NCBI GenBank assembly: GCA_013695145.1
Contig: JACDBB010000170.1
Span: 1 to 40,912, forward strand
Reading direction: 5' to 3'
From: Euzebyales bacterium
Lineage (GTDB): Bacteria; Actinomycetota; Nitriliruptoria; Euzebyales; Egibacteraceae
DNA: 40,912 bases
The translations under genes and the position numbers were made by a program. Position 1 is the first letter of the stretch, and every line of letters begins with the position of its first letter. The notes under the pieces were generated by a model. That model saw only the letters and a list, made by a program, of their open reading frames with translations. It was not told the DNA's origin and did no database searches. Shown here in pieces: positions 1-7,744 of this stretch.

Positions 1-69
1 CTCCAGCACCGTGTCCCAGTTGTTCGCCAGGTAGGTGGGGAACCCCTCGAGCTGCTCCAGAGGAGTCAT
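1..69 (-). CDS. Partial N-terminus, possible glycine betaine/choline ABC permease
   Basis: Only the first 23 codons are inside the window. They are read from an ATG at 69 on the minus strand, with a purine-poor upstream region and no strong ribosome binding site. The peptide ends in a stretch of the form YLANNWDTVLE. That resembles the short hydrophilic start of OpuB/ProW-type betaine permeases, which often run '..NWDxVLELTxxHL..' into the first membrane helix. It is divergent from a betaine-homocysteine methyltransferase-like gene at 301, so betaine uptake next to betaine use would make sense. Identity rests on a very short match and the neighbour, so it is tentative. Confidence 0.35.
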   Translation of the reverse strand, partial: MTPLEQLEGFPTYLANNWDTVLE

Positions 70-200
70 CGCGGCTCAGCGTGCGTGCGGTGTGCATCGA
101 CCATGCGTACGCCCCATCTCGAGTGGCTGGCTGCGACCGGCGAAAAGTCACACGCGCCGCCAACTACCGCCATCGTCGTGGAGCCTAAGGTCGCACAGCC

Positions 201-249
201 CGGGGCGCCTGGCAAGCGCCAGTTCCCCCTGGATGCGGCAGGCGCCCCG
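201..249 (+). promoter_or_regulatory. Leader inverted repeat upstream of the methyltransferase gene
   Basis: An 11-bp perfect inverted repeat (CGGGGCGCCTG at 201-211, its complement at 239-249) encloses 27 nt. A smaller competing hairpin, CTGGC-AAGC-GCCAG at 209-222, shares bases with its left arm. No T-run follows, so it is not a classical terminator. It ends 13 nt before a GCGAGGAG ribosome binding site. The overlap of two mutually exclusive stems suggests a leader switch or an operator, but it matches no riboswitch class that I recognise. The rest of 70-300 shows no gene and should hold the divergent promoters. Confidence 0.45.
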
Positions 250-277
250 TGTTACGGTCTCTGCGAGGAGTGAAACA

Positions 278-304
278 GTGTCGCCGCACCGGCAACACGG
301 ATGA
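278..304 (+). CDS. Possible 8-codon leader ORF
   Basis: A GTG at 278 sits 7 nt after a strong GCGAGGAG (263-270) and opens an 8-codon frame ending in TGA at 302-304. That stop overlaps the ATG of the methyltransferase at 301 as ATGA. The larger gene has no ribosome binding site of its own directly upstream, so translational coupling from this mini-ORF is plausible. The alternative is that the ribosome binding site simply serves the ATG at 301 at a poor distance. Confidence 0.3.
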   Translation: MSPHRQHG

Positions 305-1398
305 GCTCACCGTCGACGTCGAATGGCTGGGACATGCCACACACCGCGGTTTCCGATCACCGGCTCGGTCTTCTCCAGCGCCTGGCCTCCGGGCCTGTCG
401 TCTGCGCCGAGGGCTACCTGTTCGAGCTCGAGCGCCGGGGCTACCTCCAGGCCGGCGCGTTCGTCCCCGAGGTGGTGATGGAGCACCCCGACAAGGTCGT
501 GCAGCTGCACCGCGAGTTCGTCCACGCGGGCTCGGACGTGGTCGAGGCGTTCACCTACTACGCCCACCGCGAGAAGCTGCGGGTGATCGGCAAGGAGGAC
601 CTGCTCGAGCCCATGAACCGGCAGGCGCTGGCGCTGGCCAGCCAGGTCGCGGCTGACAGCGGCGCCCTGCTCGCCGGCAACGTGTGCAACACCAACATCT
701 ACGACCACGACGACGCGCAGGCCCGACGACAGATCGGCGCGATGTTCGCCGAGCAGATCGGCTGGGCCGCGGAGGGCCGCGTCGACTTCGTGATCGGCGA
801 GACGTTCTGGTTCGCCGAGGAGGCCCTGATGGCGCTGGAAGCCATCCAGCGAGCCGCCCTGCCGTCGGTCATCACCCTCGCCGCCCACCGGTCCGGCGTC
901 ACACGGGAGGGCTGGACGTACGCCGAGGCCTGCCGGAGGCTGGTCGACGCCGGCGCGGACGTGGTCGGGCTCAACTGCACCCGCGGGCCCGCCACGATGC
1001 TGCCGCTGCTCGACGACATCGTCGCCGCGGTCGGCGACACGCCGGTCGCTGCGCTGCCGGTCCCCTACCGCACCACGCCCGCCGAGCCCACCTTCCAGTC
1101 GCTGCGCGACCCGCACTACGACGGCCTGCCCGGCGGCGTGCCCTTCCCCACCGCGCTCGACCCCTTCGTGTGCAACCGCTACGAGATCGCCGACTTCACG
1201 ATCGCGGCGCGAGAGGCGGGGGTGCGCTACTTCGGGCTGTGCTGCGGCGCGGCGCCGCACCACGTGCGCAGCATGGCGGAGGCGCTCGGCATGGCCCCGC
1301 CGGCCAGCCGCTACTCCTCGGACATGTCAAAGCACGCCTTCCTCGGCAGCGACACCGCGCTGGCGCCCCAGGAGGCGGGCATCGGGAGCAAGCTGTAG
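301..1398 (+). CDS. Homocysteine S-methyltransferase family protein (BHMT-like)
   Basis: A 365-residue TIM-barrel methyltransferase of the homocysteine S-methyltransferase family, which moves a methyl group from donors such as betaine or S-methylmethionine to homocysteine in the cytoplasm. The three zinc-ligand cysteines of the family are visible: Cys226 in GLNCTRGP, and Cys314-Cys315 in YFGLCCGAAP. The length is normal for BHMT-type enzymes. The start at 301 is chosen because it overlaps the stop of a leader ORF. An ATG at 334 is an equally good start by family alignment, and neither has a good ribosome binding site of its own. A structured leader (201-249) precedes it. The divergent partial gene may be a betaine permease, which would fit betaine as methyl donor. 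The substrate is inferred. Confidence 0.85.
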   Translation: MSSPSTSNGWDMPHTAVSDHRLGLLQRLASGPVVCAEGYLFELERRGYLQAGAFVPEVVMEHPDKVVQLHREFVHAGSDVVEAFTYYAHREKLRVIGKEDLLEPMNRQALALASQVAADSGALLAGNVCNTNIYDHDDAQARRQIGAMFAEQIGWAAEGRVDFVIGETFWFAEEALMALEAIQRAALPSVITLAAHRSGVTREGWTYAEACRRLVDAGADVVGLNCTRGPATMLPLLDDIVAAVGDTPVAALPVPYRTTPAEPTFQSLRDPHYDGLPGGVPFPTALDPFVCNRYEIADFTIAAREAGVRYFGLCCGAAPHHVRSMAEALGMAPPASRYSSDMSKHAFLGSDTALAPQEAGIGSKL

Positions 1399-1791
1399 CC
1401 GCAGCGGCCACGCCCAGCCGCGTCGAAGCCGGTGATGTCGACGGCGAACTCCTGGCCGGCTTCGACCATCGTGTCGAGCAGGAACTGAGCGAAGTCGCGC
1501 TCGCAGCCAGCAGGCAGGTGAGCTGGCCGTCCCGGTCGGACGAGGTCGAACGCGGAGTAGCGCGCGGGCTTGCGGGAACGCCGCCAACCGTTGCAAGGTC
1601 GCCTTCTCGCCCACAGTCACGGAGATCGTCGCCGCTGGACAGCCGTTCCGCACACAGCAGCACCCGGGTAGCCTCCGCGTGTTCTTCCCGTAGGCGCAAA
1701 TCGCTGCGACGAGCGCGGGGTCAGCCGGCACGGCTGACCACGGCTTGTGCGAGGGCTCCTGCACTGAGGCAGCCGACGGAGGCCGACGACC
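1399..1791. other. 393 bp without an intact gene; possible coding remnants
   Basis: No complete gene with a start, ribosome binding site and plausible protein is visible. On the minus strand, short protein-like stretches appear in different frames. One runs roughly from 1565 to 1400 and contains DFAQFLLDTMVEAGQEFAVD without a start. Another, around 1735-1690, reads DPALVAAICAYGK. This looks like a decayed gene broken by frameshifts, but I could not assign it to a family. The last 20 bases hold the ribosome binding site (GGAGG, 1779-1783) of the MFS gene. Confidence 0.35.
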
Positions 1792-3111
1792 GTGAGACTG
1801 CTCGCAGCACTGCCAGAGCGCTACCGGGCAGTCCTCGCGATCCCACCGTTTCGGCGGTTCGCGCTCGGGGCGATCATCTCCAGCGTTGGCGACGGCATGA
1901 GTTCGGTGGCGGTCGCGTGGCTGGCGCTGGAGATCGCCGCGCCGGGTCGGGAGGGCCTGGCAGTCGGCCTCGCGCTCGGCGCCTTCACGCTGCCAGCCGC
2001 CATCGCGGGGACGGTCTTCGGGGCGCAGGCCAACCGCCTCGGTGCACGGCGGCTGATCCTACTCGGCAGTGCCACGCGGGGCGGCTTCCTCGCGGTCGTC
2101 CCTGTGCTCGCCTGGACGGGCGCCTTGACGCTGCCGGTCTACATCGCGCTGCTCGTCGGCTCCTCGCTCTTCTACACGTGGGGTATCGCCGGCCGCACCG
2201 CGATGGTCGCCGGTGTCGTCGATGAGCCGCTGCGCATGCCAGCGAACTCGCTGCTGCTCGGCCAGTCCCAGCTCGCGATGATCGTCGGGCCGGGAGCGGC
2301 GGGGCTCCTCGTCCACCTCGTGGATGCGGCCACCGTGCTGGCGCTTGACGCGCTGACCTTCGCCGGCCTGTTCCTCATCGCGTTGACCCTGCCCAACCCC
2401 TCCGTGCACGGCGGGACGGCCGCGGCGGTCGAACACGTGCGCCTGTGGCGCACCGTTGACGCGCGGCTGCTGGGCTTGCTGGGGGTGACCCTGACGTTCT
2501 ACCTGCTGTACGGACCGTTCGAGGTCGCGCTACCGGTGCACGTCACCGACAACCTCGCCGGTGACGCCCTGCTCTACGGGGTCCTGCTGTCCTGCTTCGG
2601 GGTGGGCGCACTGGTTGGCAACATCGCCGCGGGGGCGCTCCCCCGTCTCGAACCGTGGCCGATGTCGCTGGTGATCGTCGTCGCCTGGGGCGTCGCGGTA
2701 CTCGTGATCGGCTTGACCAGTGTGCCCGCCGTCGCGCTCGTCGCCGTCACCCTCGGAGGGCTGATCTACGGTCCCCACCCCGCGCTGATCACCACGGTGA
2801 TCCAGCGTGGCGTCCCGGCCGCCCAACTGCCTCGTGTCAGTGCCGCCTGGGCCTCGGCCGTGGTGATCGTCACCCCGGTCGGCAACCTCATCGGAGGACC
2901 GCTGACGGCACGCCTGGGGCCTAGCACCGCGCTGGCGCTGTCGGGCGCGGCGACGGTGCTGCTCGGCCTCCTTGGCGCGCTGTGGCTGGCCGGCGGCGCG
3001 CTCCGTCGCGCTCGCGGGCGGCTGCGCGACGCTGCCGCCCCTCCCGCCGATGACAACTCACCGCCGGCCGCGGCGGGCGGGTCGCCGCGCGACCGAGACC
3101 TTGGCTCGTAG
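1792..3111 (+). CDS. MFS transporter
   Basis: A 439-residue protein built from about twelve hydrophobic segments. It has the cytoplasmic loop of the major facilitator superfamily between helices 2 and 3 (QANRLGARRLI, after a glycine-rich helix) and a charged, proline-rich C-terminal tail of about 35 residues. It resembles the MFS_3/EntS-like export group, but the substrate cannot be read from sequence. The GTG start at 1792 follows GGAGG by 8-9 nt. It is isolated: a decayed region lies upstream and a strong hairpin separates it from the convergent IclR gene downstream. The tail extends past the last helix and may be disordered. Confidence 0.85.
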   Translation: MRLLAALPERYRAVLAIPPFRRFALGAIISSVGDGMSSVAVAWLALEIAAPGREGLAVGLALGAFTLPAAIAGTVFGAQANRLGARRLILLGSATRGGFLAVVPVLAWTGALTLPVYIALLVGSSLFYTWGIAGRTAMVAGVVDEPLRMPANSLLLGQSQLAMIVGPGAAGLLVHLVDAATVLALDALTFAGLFLIALTLPNPSVHGGTAAAVEHVRLWRTVDARLLGLLGVTLTFYLLYGPFEVALPVHVTDNLAGDALLYGVLLSCFGVGALVGNIAAGALPRLEPWPMSLVIVVAWGVAVLVIGLTSVPAVALVAVTLGGLIYGPHPALITTVIQRGVPAAQLPRVSAAWASAVVIVTPVGNLIGGPLTARLGPSTALALSGAATVLLGLLGALWLAGGALRRARGRLRDAAAPPADDNSPPAAAGGSPRDRDLGS

Positions 3112-3115
3112 CGCG

Positions 3116-3152
3116 GGTGGCGCCGACGCGCCGACGAGGCGCGGTCGCCACC
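3116..3152. terminator. Bidirectional hairpin between convergent genes
   Basis: Two nested stems: the outer GGTGGCG/CGCCACC (3116-3122 with 3146-3152) and the inner CGCGCC-GACGA-GGCGCG (3127-3132 with 3138-3143). It sits between the convergent MFS and IclR genes. There is no T-tract on either side, as is usual in very GC-rich actinobacteria, so intrinsic termination is an inference. Confidence 0.55.
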
Positions 3153-3183
3153 GGCGAAGGTCGCGACCACAGTCAGCGGGTAG

Positions 3184-3942
3184 TCAGCGGTCGGCTCCCG
3201 CCCCGGCGATCCGGGTGGCGCTCGCCTGCAGCAGCCCGACGCCCTTGCGCATCGCTCGGGGCCCGAAGCGTCCGCTGGGTCCCTGCAGACCCAGGATGGC
3301 GACCAGCGCGCCCGCCTGGCGCACGGGCACGGCCACGGCGTTCAGGTCGGGCTCGCGCTCGCCGACCGCCTGCGCCCAGCCGCGCTCGACGGTGCGGGCC
3401 AGCTCGTCCGCCAGCGCCGCCGGATCGGTGATCGTGCGGCCGGTGAAGGCGGTCAGCGGGCCGCTCGGCTCGCCCCCCCGGTGAGCCAGGAGCACCTTGC
3501 CCACCGCGGTCGCGTGCGCCACGCTGGGGCGCCCGACGCGAGCCACGCTCTGCACGGACCTCGCGCTCTGGACGAAGTCGACGGTCAGCGCCTCGTCCTC
3601 CGCGGGAACGCACAGCGTCGAGGTCTCGCCGGACGCCTCGGCCAGGAGCCGCAGCTCGGGACGCGCCAGCGCGCGCAGGTCCACGCGCGCGAGCGCCGCG
3701 TTGCCCAGGTAGAACAGCCGCAGGCCCAAGCGGTAGCGTCCCGTGTCGGCAAGGTGCTCCACCAGCCCCGCGCCCGTGAGGGTGGCCAGCAGGCGCGACA
3801 CGGAGCTGGCGTTGATCCCCGCGCGGCGGGCGATCTCGTTGGTCCCCAGGGCCGCGTCGGACTCGGCGAGGACGTCGAGCACGGTCACGGCGCGCGCGAC
3901 CGCCGCGATGTGACGGGTCGCCGGCTGTCCGGTGCGAGCCAT
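3184..3942 (-). CDS. IclR family transcriptional regulator
   Basis: A 252-residue regulator. An N-terminal winged helix-turn-helix (roughly residues 10-70, with ALGTNEIARRAGINASSVSR as the recognition region) is followed by a GAF-like effector domain typical of IclR proteins. The ATG at 3942 is chosen over an upstream in-frame ATG (4011) because the family alignment starts here and TTGGAGAT lies upstream. It is divergent from the acyl-CoA dehydrogenase at 4033 and most likely controls the dehydrogenase/ligase pair in response to an acid or CoA-ester. The effector is unknown. Confidence 0.9.
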   Translation of the reverse strand: MARTGQPATRHIAAVARAVTVLDVLAESDAALGTNEIARRAGINASSVSRLLATLTGAGLVEHLADTGRYRLGLRLFYLGNAALARVDLRALARPELRLLAEASGETSTLCVPAEDEALTVDFVQSARSVQSVARVGRPSVAHATAVGKVLLAHRGGEPSGPLTAFTGRTITDPAALADELARTVERGWAQAVGEREPDLNAVAVPVRQAGALVAILGLQGPSGRFGPRAMRKGVGLLQASATRIAGAGADR

Positions 3943-3962
3943 GCTAGAGTATCTCCAAGACC

Positions 3963-3975
3963 GAAACGCTATTTC
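3963..3975. promoter_or_regulatory. Candidate IclR operator in the divergent promoter region
   Basis: The 90-bp gap 3943-4032 is far more AT-rich than its surroundings. It contains GAAACGCTATTTC, a 4-bp dyad (GAAA/TTTC) around a 5-bp centre, similar in style to IclR-family operators. A TATACT hexamer at 3987-3992 could be the -10 of the acyl-CoA dehydrogenase promoter. No clear -35 is visible. Confidence 0.35.
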
Positions 3976-4032
3976 CCATGAGGCAATATACTTCACCTGC
4001 GGACGTCCCACTCGAGGAGCTGAGCGTCCCCC

Positions 4033-5238
4033 GTGACGATGCGTGACTTCCTGCTCGACGACGCCGCGCGACGGCTGCGCGCCGAGGTGGGGGCGTTCTT
4101 CGCGCGCGAGCTGGCACCGCGCGCCGCCGCCATCGAGGCCGACGGCGGCTTCCCTGCGGTGCGGGAGGCGGTCAGGGCGACCGGAGCGGCCGGGTACCTG
4201 TCACTGCTTCTCGGCGAGCACCACCGCACCGAGGACACCGGGGTCGCCGATCCGGGGCTGGTCCATGCCGCCATCGTGTCCGAGGAGGCGGCCGCGCTCA
4301 GCTACGCCTTCGAGTCGACGATCGCGACGTCGCTGTCGTGCGCGCTCCCGCTGCGCCGCCACGCGACCGCCGCGGTCCGCGCGGCCCACCTGGGGCCGCT
4401 CGCGCGCGGCGAGGCGCTCGGCGCCATCTGCATCACCGAGCCTGGGGTGGGCTCGGACAGCGCCGGCATGGCCACCCGCATCGCGACCGACGCCGGCACC
4501 GGCGACCTCGTCGTCCACGGCATCAAGCGCTACATCTCCAACGCGGGCGTCGCCGAGGTGTACATCGTCTACGGCATCAGCGACACCGACGTGCCCGCCC
4601 AGCGCGGCATGACCGCCGTCGTGGTCCCCGGTGACGCGCCCGGCCTGTCCTTCCCCCGCAGCTACACCATGATGGGCAGGCGCGGCTGCGTGGTCGGCGA
4701 GGTCGCGCTCGACGGCGTGCGCGTCCCAGCCGACCACATCCTCGGCGAGCCCCACGCCGGATTCCGGGTGATGGTCGGCATGTTCAACCTCGAGCGGATC
4801 CTGCTCGGCGGCGCCGGCCTCGGCCTCGCGCGCGCCGCGTTCGACATCGCCCGCGAGCACGCCCGCAGCCGCCACAGCTTCGGCGCGCCGCTTGGTGCGA
4901 AGCAGTTGATCTGGGAGCGCATCGCCGAGCTGAGCTGGCGCCTGGACGCCGCCGAGCTGCTCACCTACCGCGCCGCGCGCGCCCACGACGACGGCTGCGA
5001 GGGCAAGGCGCTGATGCGCGAGGCCGCCATGGCCAAGCTGGTCGCGACCCAGACCGCCGTGGCGTGCGCCGACGCCGCCGTGCAGATCCTGGGCGGCGAC
5101 GGGCTCACCAAGGACTTCAGCCGCGCCGAGCAGCTGTACCGGGACGCGCGCGCCATGCCGATCGTCGGCGGCACGTCGGAGATGGCCAAGTACGTGATCG
5201 CCTCCCGCGACCTGCCCGACCTGCACCTGGACCTGTAG
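4033..5238 (+). CDS. Acyl-CoA dehydrogenase
   Basis: A 401-residue FAD-dependent acyl-CoA dehydrogenase catalysing alpha,beta-dehydrogenation of an acyl-CoA. The family motifs are clear: CITEPGVGSDSAG near residue 136 (FAD/substrate binding) and the C-terminal signature around VGGTSEM. At the usual catalytic glutamate position (the E of the YEGT motif) this protein has glycine. Glu254, in NLERILLGG, matches the alternative catalytic position used by isovaleryl-CoA and long-chain acyl-CoA dehydrogenases. This hints at a branched or long-chain substrate. The GTG start follows GAGGAG by 13 nt; an ATG two codons on is possible. A CoA ligase follows after 26 bp, probably in the same transcript, with the divergent IclR as likely regulator. 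Confidence 0.93.
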   Translation: MTMRDFLLDDAARRLRAEVGAFFARELAPRAAAIEADGGFPAVREAVRATGAAGYLSLLLGEHHRTEDTGVADPGLVHAAIVSEEAAALSYAFESTIATSLSCALPLRRHATAAVRAAHLGPLARGEALGAICITEPGVGSDSAGMATRIATDAGTGDLVVHGIKRYISNAGVAEVYIVYGISDTDVPAQRGMTAVVVPGDAPGLSFPRSYTMMGRRGCVVGEVALDGVRVPADHILGEPHAGFRVMVGMFNLERILLGGAGLGLARAAFDIAREHARSRHSFGAPLGAKQLIWERIAELSWRLDAAELLTYRAARAHDDGCEGKALMREAAMAKLVATQTAVACADAAVQILGGDGLTKDFSRAEQLYRDARAMPIVGGTSEMAKYVIASRDLPDLHLDL

Positions 5239-5264
5239 CACACCCCGAGAGAGCCGCAGCCCAC

Positions 5265-6884
5265 ATGGATATCGCCAGCATCCTGCGCCAGGCCGTCGAC
5301 CGCTACCCCGACCAGACCGCGCTCGTCTGCTCGGACGCCCCTCGCCGGCCGGACCCGGCCGGCTCGCACGACGCGCCCGACGGCTCCCAGCGCTGGACCT
5401 ACGCCGAGTGGAACCGGCGCGCGAGCCGCCTGGCGCACGCGCTCAGCGACCTCGGCGTCTGCCCCGGCGACCGCGTCGCGATCTACCTGTGGAACACCGA
5501 GGCGTCGGTGACGTCCTACTTCGCCTGCCAGAAGCTCGGCGCCGTGGCCGTGCCGCTGAACTTCCGCCTGCCCGCCGGCGAGCTCGCCTACATCCTCGGC
5601 AACTCCGGCGCCAGGGTGCTCGTCTACACCCGCGACCTCACCGACGCGGTGCTGCGCGCCGCCACCAGCGCCAGGGGGGTGCACGACTTCATCGCCGTGG
5701 AGGGCTCCACGGTCGAGGAGCTGGTCGGTGGCCACCACGACTACGAGAAGCTGGCGACGACCTTCCCTGTCGACACCGAGCCCGCCTACACCCCCGACGG
5801 CGGGGACCTGTCCGCGCTGGTCTACACCTCGGGCACCACCGGGCGACCCAAGGGCGTCATGCACACGCACGCCAACGACGTCGCGATCGCCATGAACTGC
5901 GTGATGGAGTACGGGCTGCGGCGCACCGACAGGGCGCTGCACATCGCGCCGCTGTACCACGTCGGCGGCATGCAGGCGTTCTTCATGCCGCACCTGTTCG
6001 TGGGCGGCACGAACCTGCTGATCGGCCGCTACGACCCGGCGCGCACGCTGGCGGTGATCGAGCGCGAGGCCGTCACCACGCTGTTCGCGGTGCCGACCCA
6101 GATCGCCCAGATGCTCGACGACGAGCGCTTCGCCCAGTCCGAGGTGTCCAGCCTGCGGCTGATCACCACCGGGGGCTCGGCGCTGGCCGGGGCCACCATG
6201 GAGCGCGTGCTCGCCGAGCTGTGCCCGCGGCTGTTCCACGGCTACGGCGCCACCGAGGCCAGCCTCACGCTGCTGCTGCAGCCCGAGGACGCCCACGCCA
6301 AACCGGGCAGCTGCGGCAAGCCCACGCTGGTCACCGACGCGCGCATCGTCGCGGTCGACGGCGACCGGCGGGTCCGGCCGGACGAGCGCGCCGACCGGGG
6401 CCAGGTCGGCCAGCTGATCGTGCGCGGCCCCCAGGTGATGAAGGGCTACTGGAACCAGCCGATCGAGACCGCCAAGCGCATGGAGCTCGGGTGGTTCTAC
6501 ACCGGCGACCTGTTCACCAGGGACGCCGACGGCTTCTACCACTACCAGGGCAGGGCGGACGACCTGATCGTCTCGGGCGGGGAGAACATCTACCCCCGCG
6601 AGGTCGAGGAGGTGCTGTGGCGCATGCCGGGCGTCCGCGAGTGCCACGTGCTCGGCCTGCCCGACGCGCGCTGGGGCCAGGTCGTGACGGCGTTCATCGT
6701 CCCCGCCGAGCCTAGCCTCGCCGCGGACGACGTCGACGCCTTCTGCCGCCGCAGCCCGGACCTGGCCGACTTCAAGCGCCCCCGCCGGGTCGTGCTCGTC
6801 GACACGCTGCCGCGCAACCCCAGCGGCAAGGTCGTCAAGCGGGAGCTGCTGGCCCGCCACGCCCCCGCCCGAACCCCACCGTAA
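5265..6884 (+). CDS. Acyl-CoA synthetase (AMP-forming)
   Basis: A 539-residue ANL-superfamily ligase that activates a carboxylic acid to its acyl-AMP and then the CoA thioester. Visible signatures: the P-loop LVYTSGTTGRPKGVMHTH near residue 186, YGATEASL (A5 motif), the YTGD aspartate and GRADDLIVSGGENIYP hinge, and the C-terminal catalytic lysine in NPSGKVVKREL. The ATG at 5265 follows the dehydrogenase by 26 bp, with only a weak GAGAG upstream. Together with the dehydrogenase it forms the first two steps of acyl degradation. The acid substrate is not deducible. Directly after the TAA stop begins a palindrome/hairpin repeat that may end the transcript. Confidence 0.93.
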   Translation: MDIASILRQAVDRYPDQTALVCSDAPRRPDPAGSHDAPDGSQRWTYAEWNRRASRLAHALSDLGVCPGDRVAIYLWNTEASVTSYFACQKLGAVAVPLNFRLPAGELAYILGNSGARVLVYTRDLTDAVLRAATSARGVHDFIAVEGSTVEELVGGHHDYEKLATTFPVDTEPAYTPDGGDLSALVYTSGTTGRPKGVMHTHANDVAIAMNCVMEYGLRRTDRALHIAPLYHVGGMQAFFMPHLFVGGTNLLIGRYDPARTLAVIEREAVTTLFAVPTQIAQMLDDERFAQSEVSSLRLITTGGSALAGATMERVLAELCPRLFHGYGATEASLTLLLQPEDAHAKPGSCGKPTLVTDARIVAVDGDRRVRPDERADRGQVGQLIVRGPQVMKGYWNQPIETAKRMELGWFYTGDLFTRDADGFYHYQGRADDLIVSGGENIYPREVEEVLWRMPGVRECHVLGLPDARWGQVVTAFIVPAEPSLAADDVDAFCRRSPDLADFKRPRRVVLVDTLPRNPSGKVVKRELLARHAPARTPP

Positions 6885-6927
6885 CGACACCGTGTCGAGA
6901 ATCCCGCGGCCAGCGCGCCGGGTTCTC
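6885..6927. repeat. Palindrome plus hairpin repeat unit
   Basis: Starting at the base after the ligase stop codon is the palindrome CGACACCGTGTCG (6885-6897). It is followed by an imperfect stem GAGAA(T)CCCG / CGGGTTCTC (6897-6906 with 6919-6927, one bulged T). The same order, palindrome then a CCCGCG-CCAGCGCGCC segment, recurs at 27384 and 27483, so this is a dispersed intergenic repeat rather than a gene-specific terminator. It may still act as one. Confidence 0.7.
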
Positions 6928-6955
6928 GGCCAGGGTGGCCTAGGTTGTGCGCACG

Positions 6956-7744
6956 ATGGCCGCCGAGACCGCTCCCGCCCCGCTCCTCCGCGTCGCCTTC
7001 GTCGGCAAGGGCGGGTCGGGAAAGTCGATGATCTCCGGCACCATCGTGCGGCTGCTGGGAGCTGCGGGGGAGCCGGTGCTCGCCCTCGATTCCGATCCCC
7101 TCCCCGGCCTCGCCTTCTCCGTCGGCATCCCGCAGCACGACGCCGGGCTGCCCGAGGAGGCGGTCGTGGAACGGCCCGAGGGGGAGGACGGCCCGCGGTT
7201 CCGGCTCGCCGAGGACGCCGTCACCCTCGCCGAGCGCCACGCGCGCGTCGGCCCGGACGGCGTCCGCTTCCTGCAGATCGGGAAGGCGGGGAGCCGGGCG
7301 GGCGGCAACCAGGGCCGCTCCCTGCACGCTTTCCGGCACGTCGCCGCCGGGCTGGACGACGGGCCGTGGCACCTGGTGGGCGACCTGCCGGGGGGCACCC
7401 GCCAGCCGTTCTTCGGCTGGGCGCGGTGGGCGCGACTCGTCCTCGTCGTCGTCGAGCCGGTGTCGGCGTCCATCCTGACCGGCCGCCGGCTCGCCCGCCT
7501 CGGGCAGGTCGAGGGCGGGCCCCGGGTGGTGGCCGTGGCGAGCAAGGTCGATGGCCCGGCGGACACCGAGCTGGTGGCGGGGCGCACGGGCCTGCCCGTC
7601 ATCGCCGCCGTGCCGCACGATCCTGCCGTCGCCGCGGCGGAGCGTCTGGGAAGCGCGCCCCTCGACCACGACCCCGACGCCCCGGCGGTCCAGGCGGTAC
7701 GCTCGCTGCTCGTGAGCCTGCGGAGCGCGGGAGGCGTTGCATGA
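6956..7744 (+). CDS. CooC-type P-loop ATPase lacking the metal-binding cysteines
   Basis: A 262-residue SIMIBI-class ATPase. Deviant Walker A, FVGKGGSGKS, near the N-terminus and a switch-region LDSDPLPGL place it with the CooC/MinD/ArsA group, which hydrolyse ATP as dimers to deliver metal or assemble complexes. Where the three paralogues in this window carry a CxC (or TGA-x-TGA) pair, this one has only GKAGSRAGGNQG with no cysteine, so it probably does not bind metal the same way. It may heterodimerise with the next gene, which it overlaps by 4 bp (ATGA). ATG 6956 is preferred; GTG 6947 is nearly adjacent to the only AGG and seems too close. It heads a two-gene unit upstream of the hydrogenase island. 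Confidence 0.8.
   Translation: MAAETAPAPLLRVAFVGKGGSGKSMISGTIVRLLGAAGEPVLALDSDPLPGLAFSVGIPQHDAGLPEEAVVERPEGEDGPRFRLAEDAVTLAERHARVGPDGVRFLQIGKAGSRAGGNQGRSLHAFRHVAAGLDDGPWHLVGDLPGGTRQPFFGWARWARLVLVVVEPVSASILTGRRLARLGQVEGGPRVVAVASKVDGPADTELVAGRTGLPVIAAVPHDPAVAAAERLGSAPLDHDPDAPAVQAVRSLLVSLRSAGGVA

Noticed and set aside
1327-1764. Transposase remnant on the minus strand
   Set aside because: A vague likeness only; there are no DDE motif, inverted repeats or target duplications.
4965-6890. Long minus-strand frame of 641 codons opposite the dehydrogenase and ligase
   Set aside because: It is antisense to two strongly supported enzymes, and its sequence is rich in Val/Gly/His/Arg with no motif, a typical shadow in GC-rich DNA.
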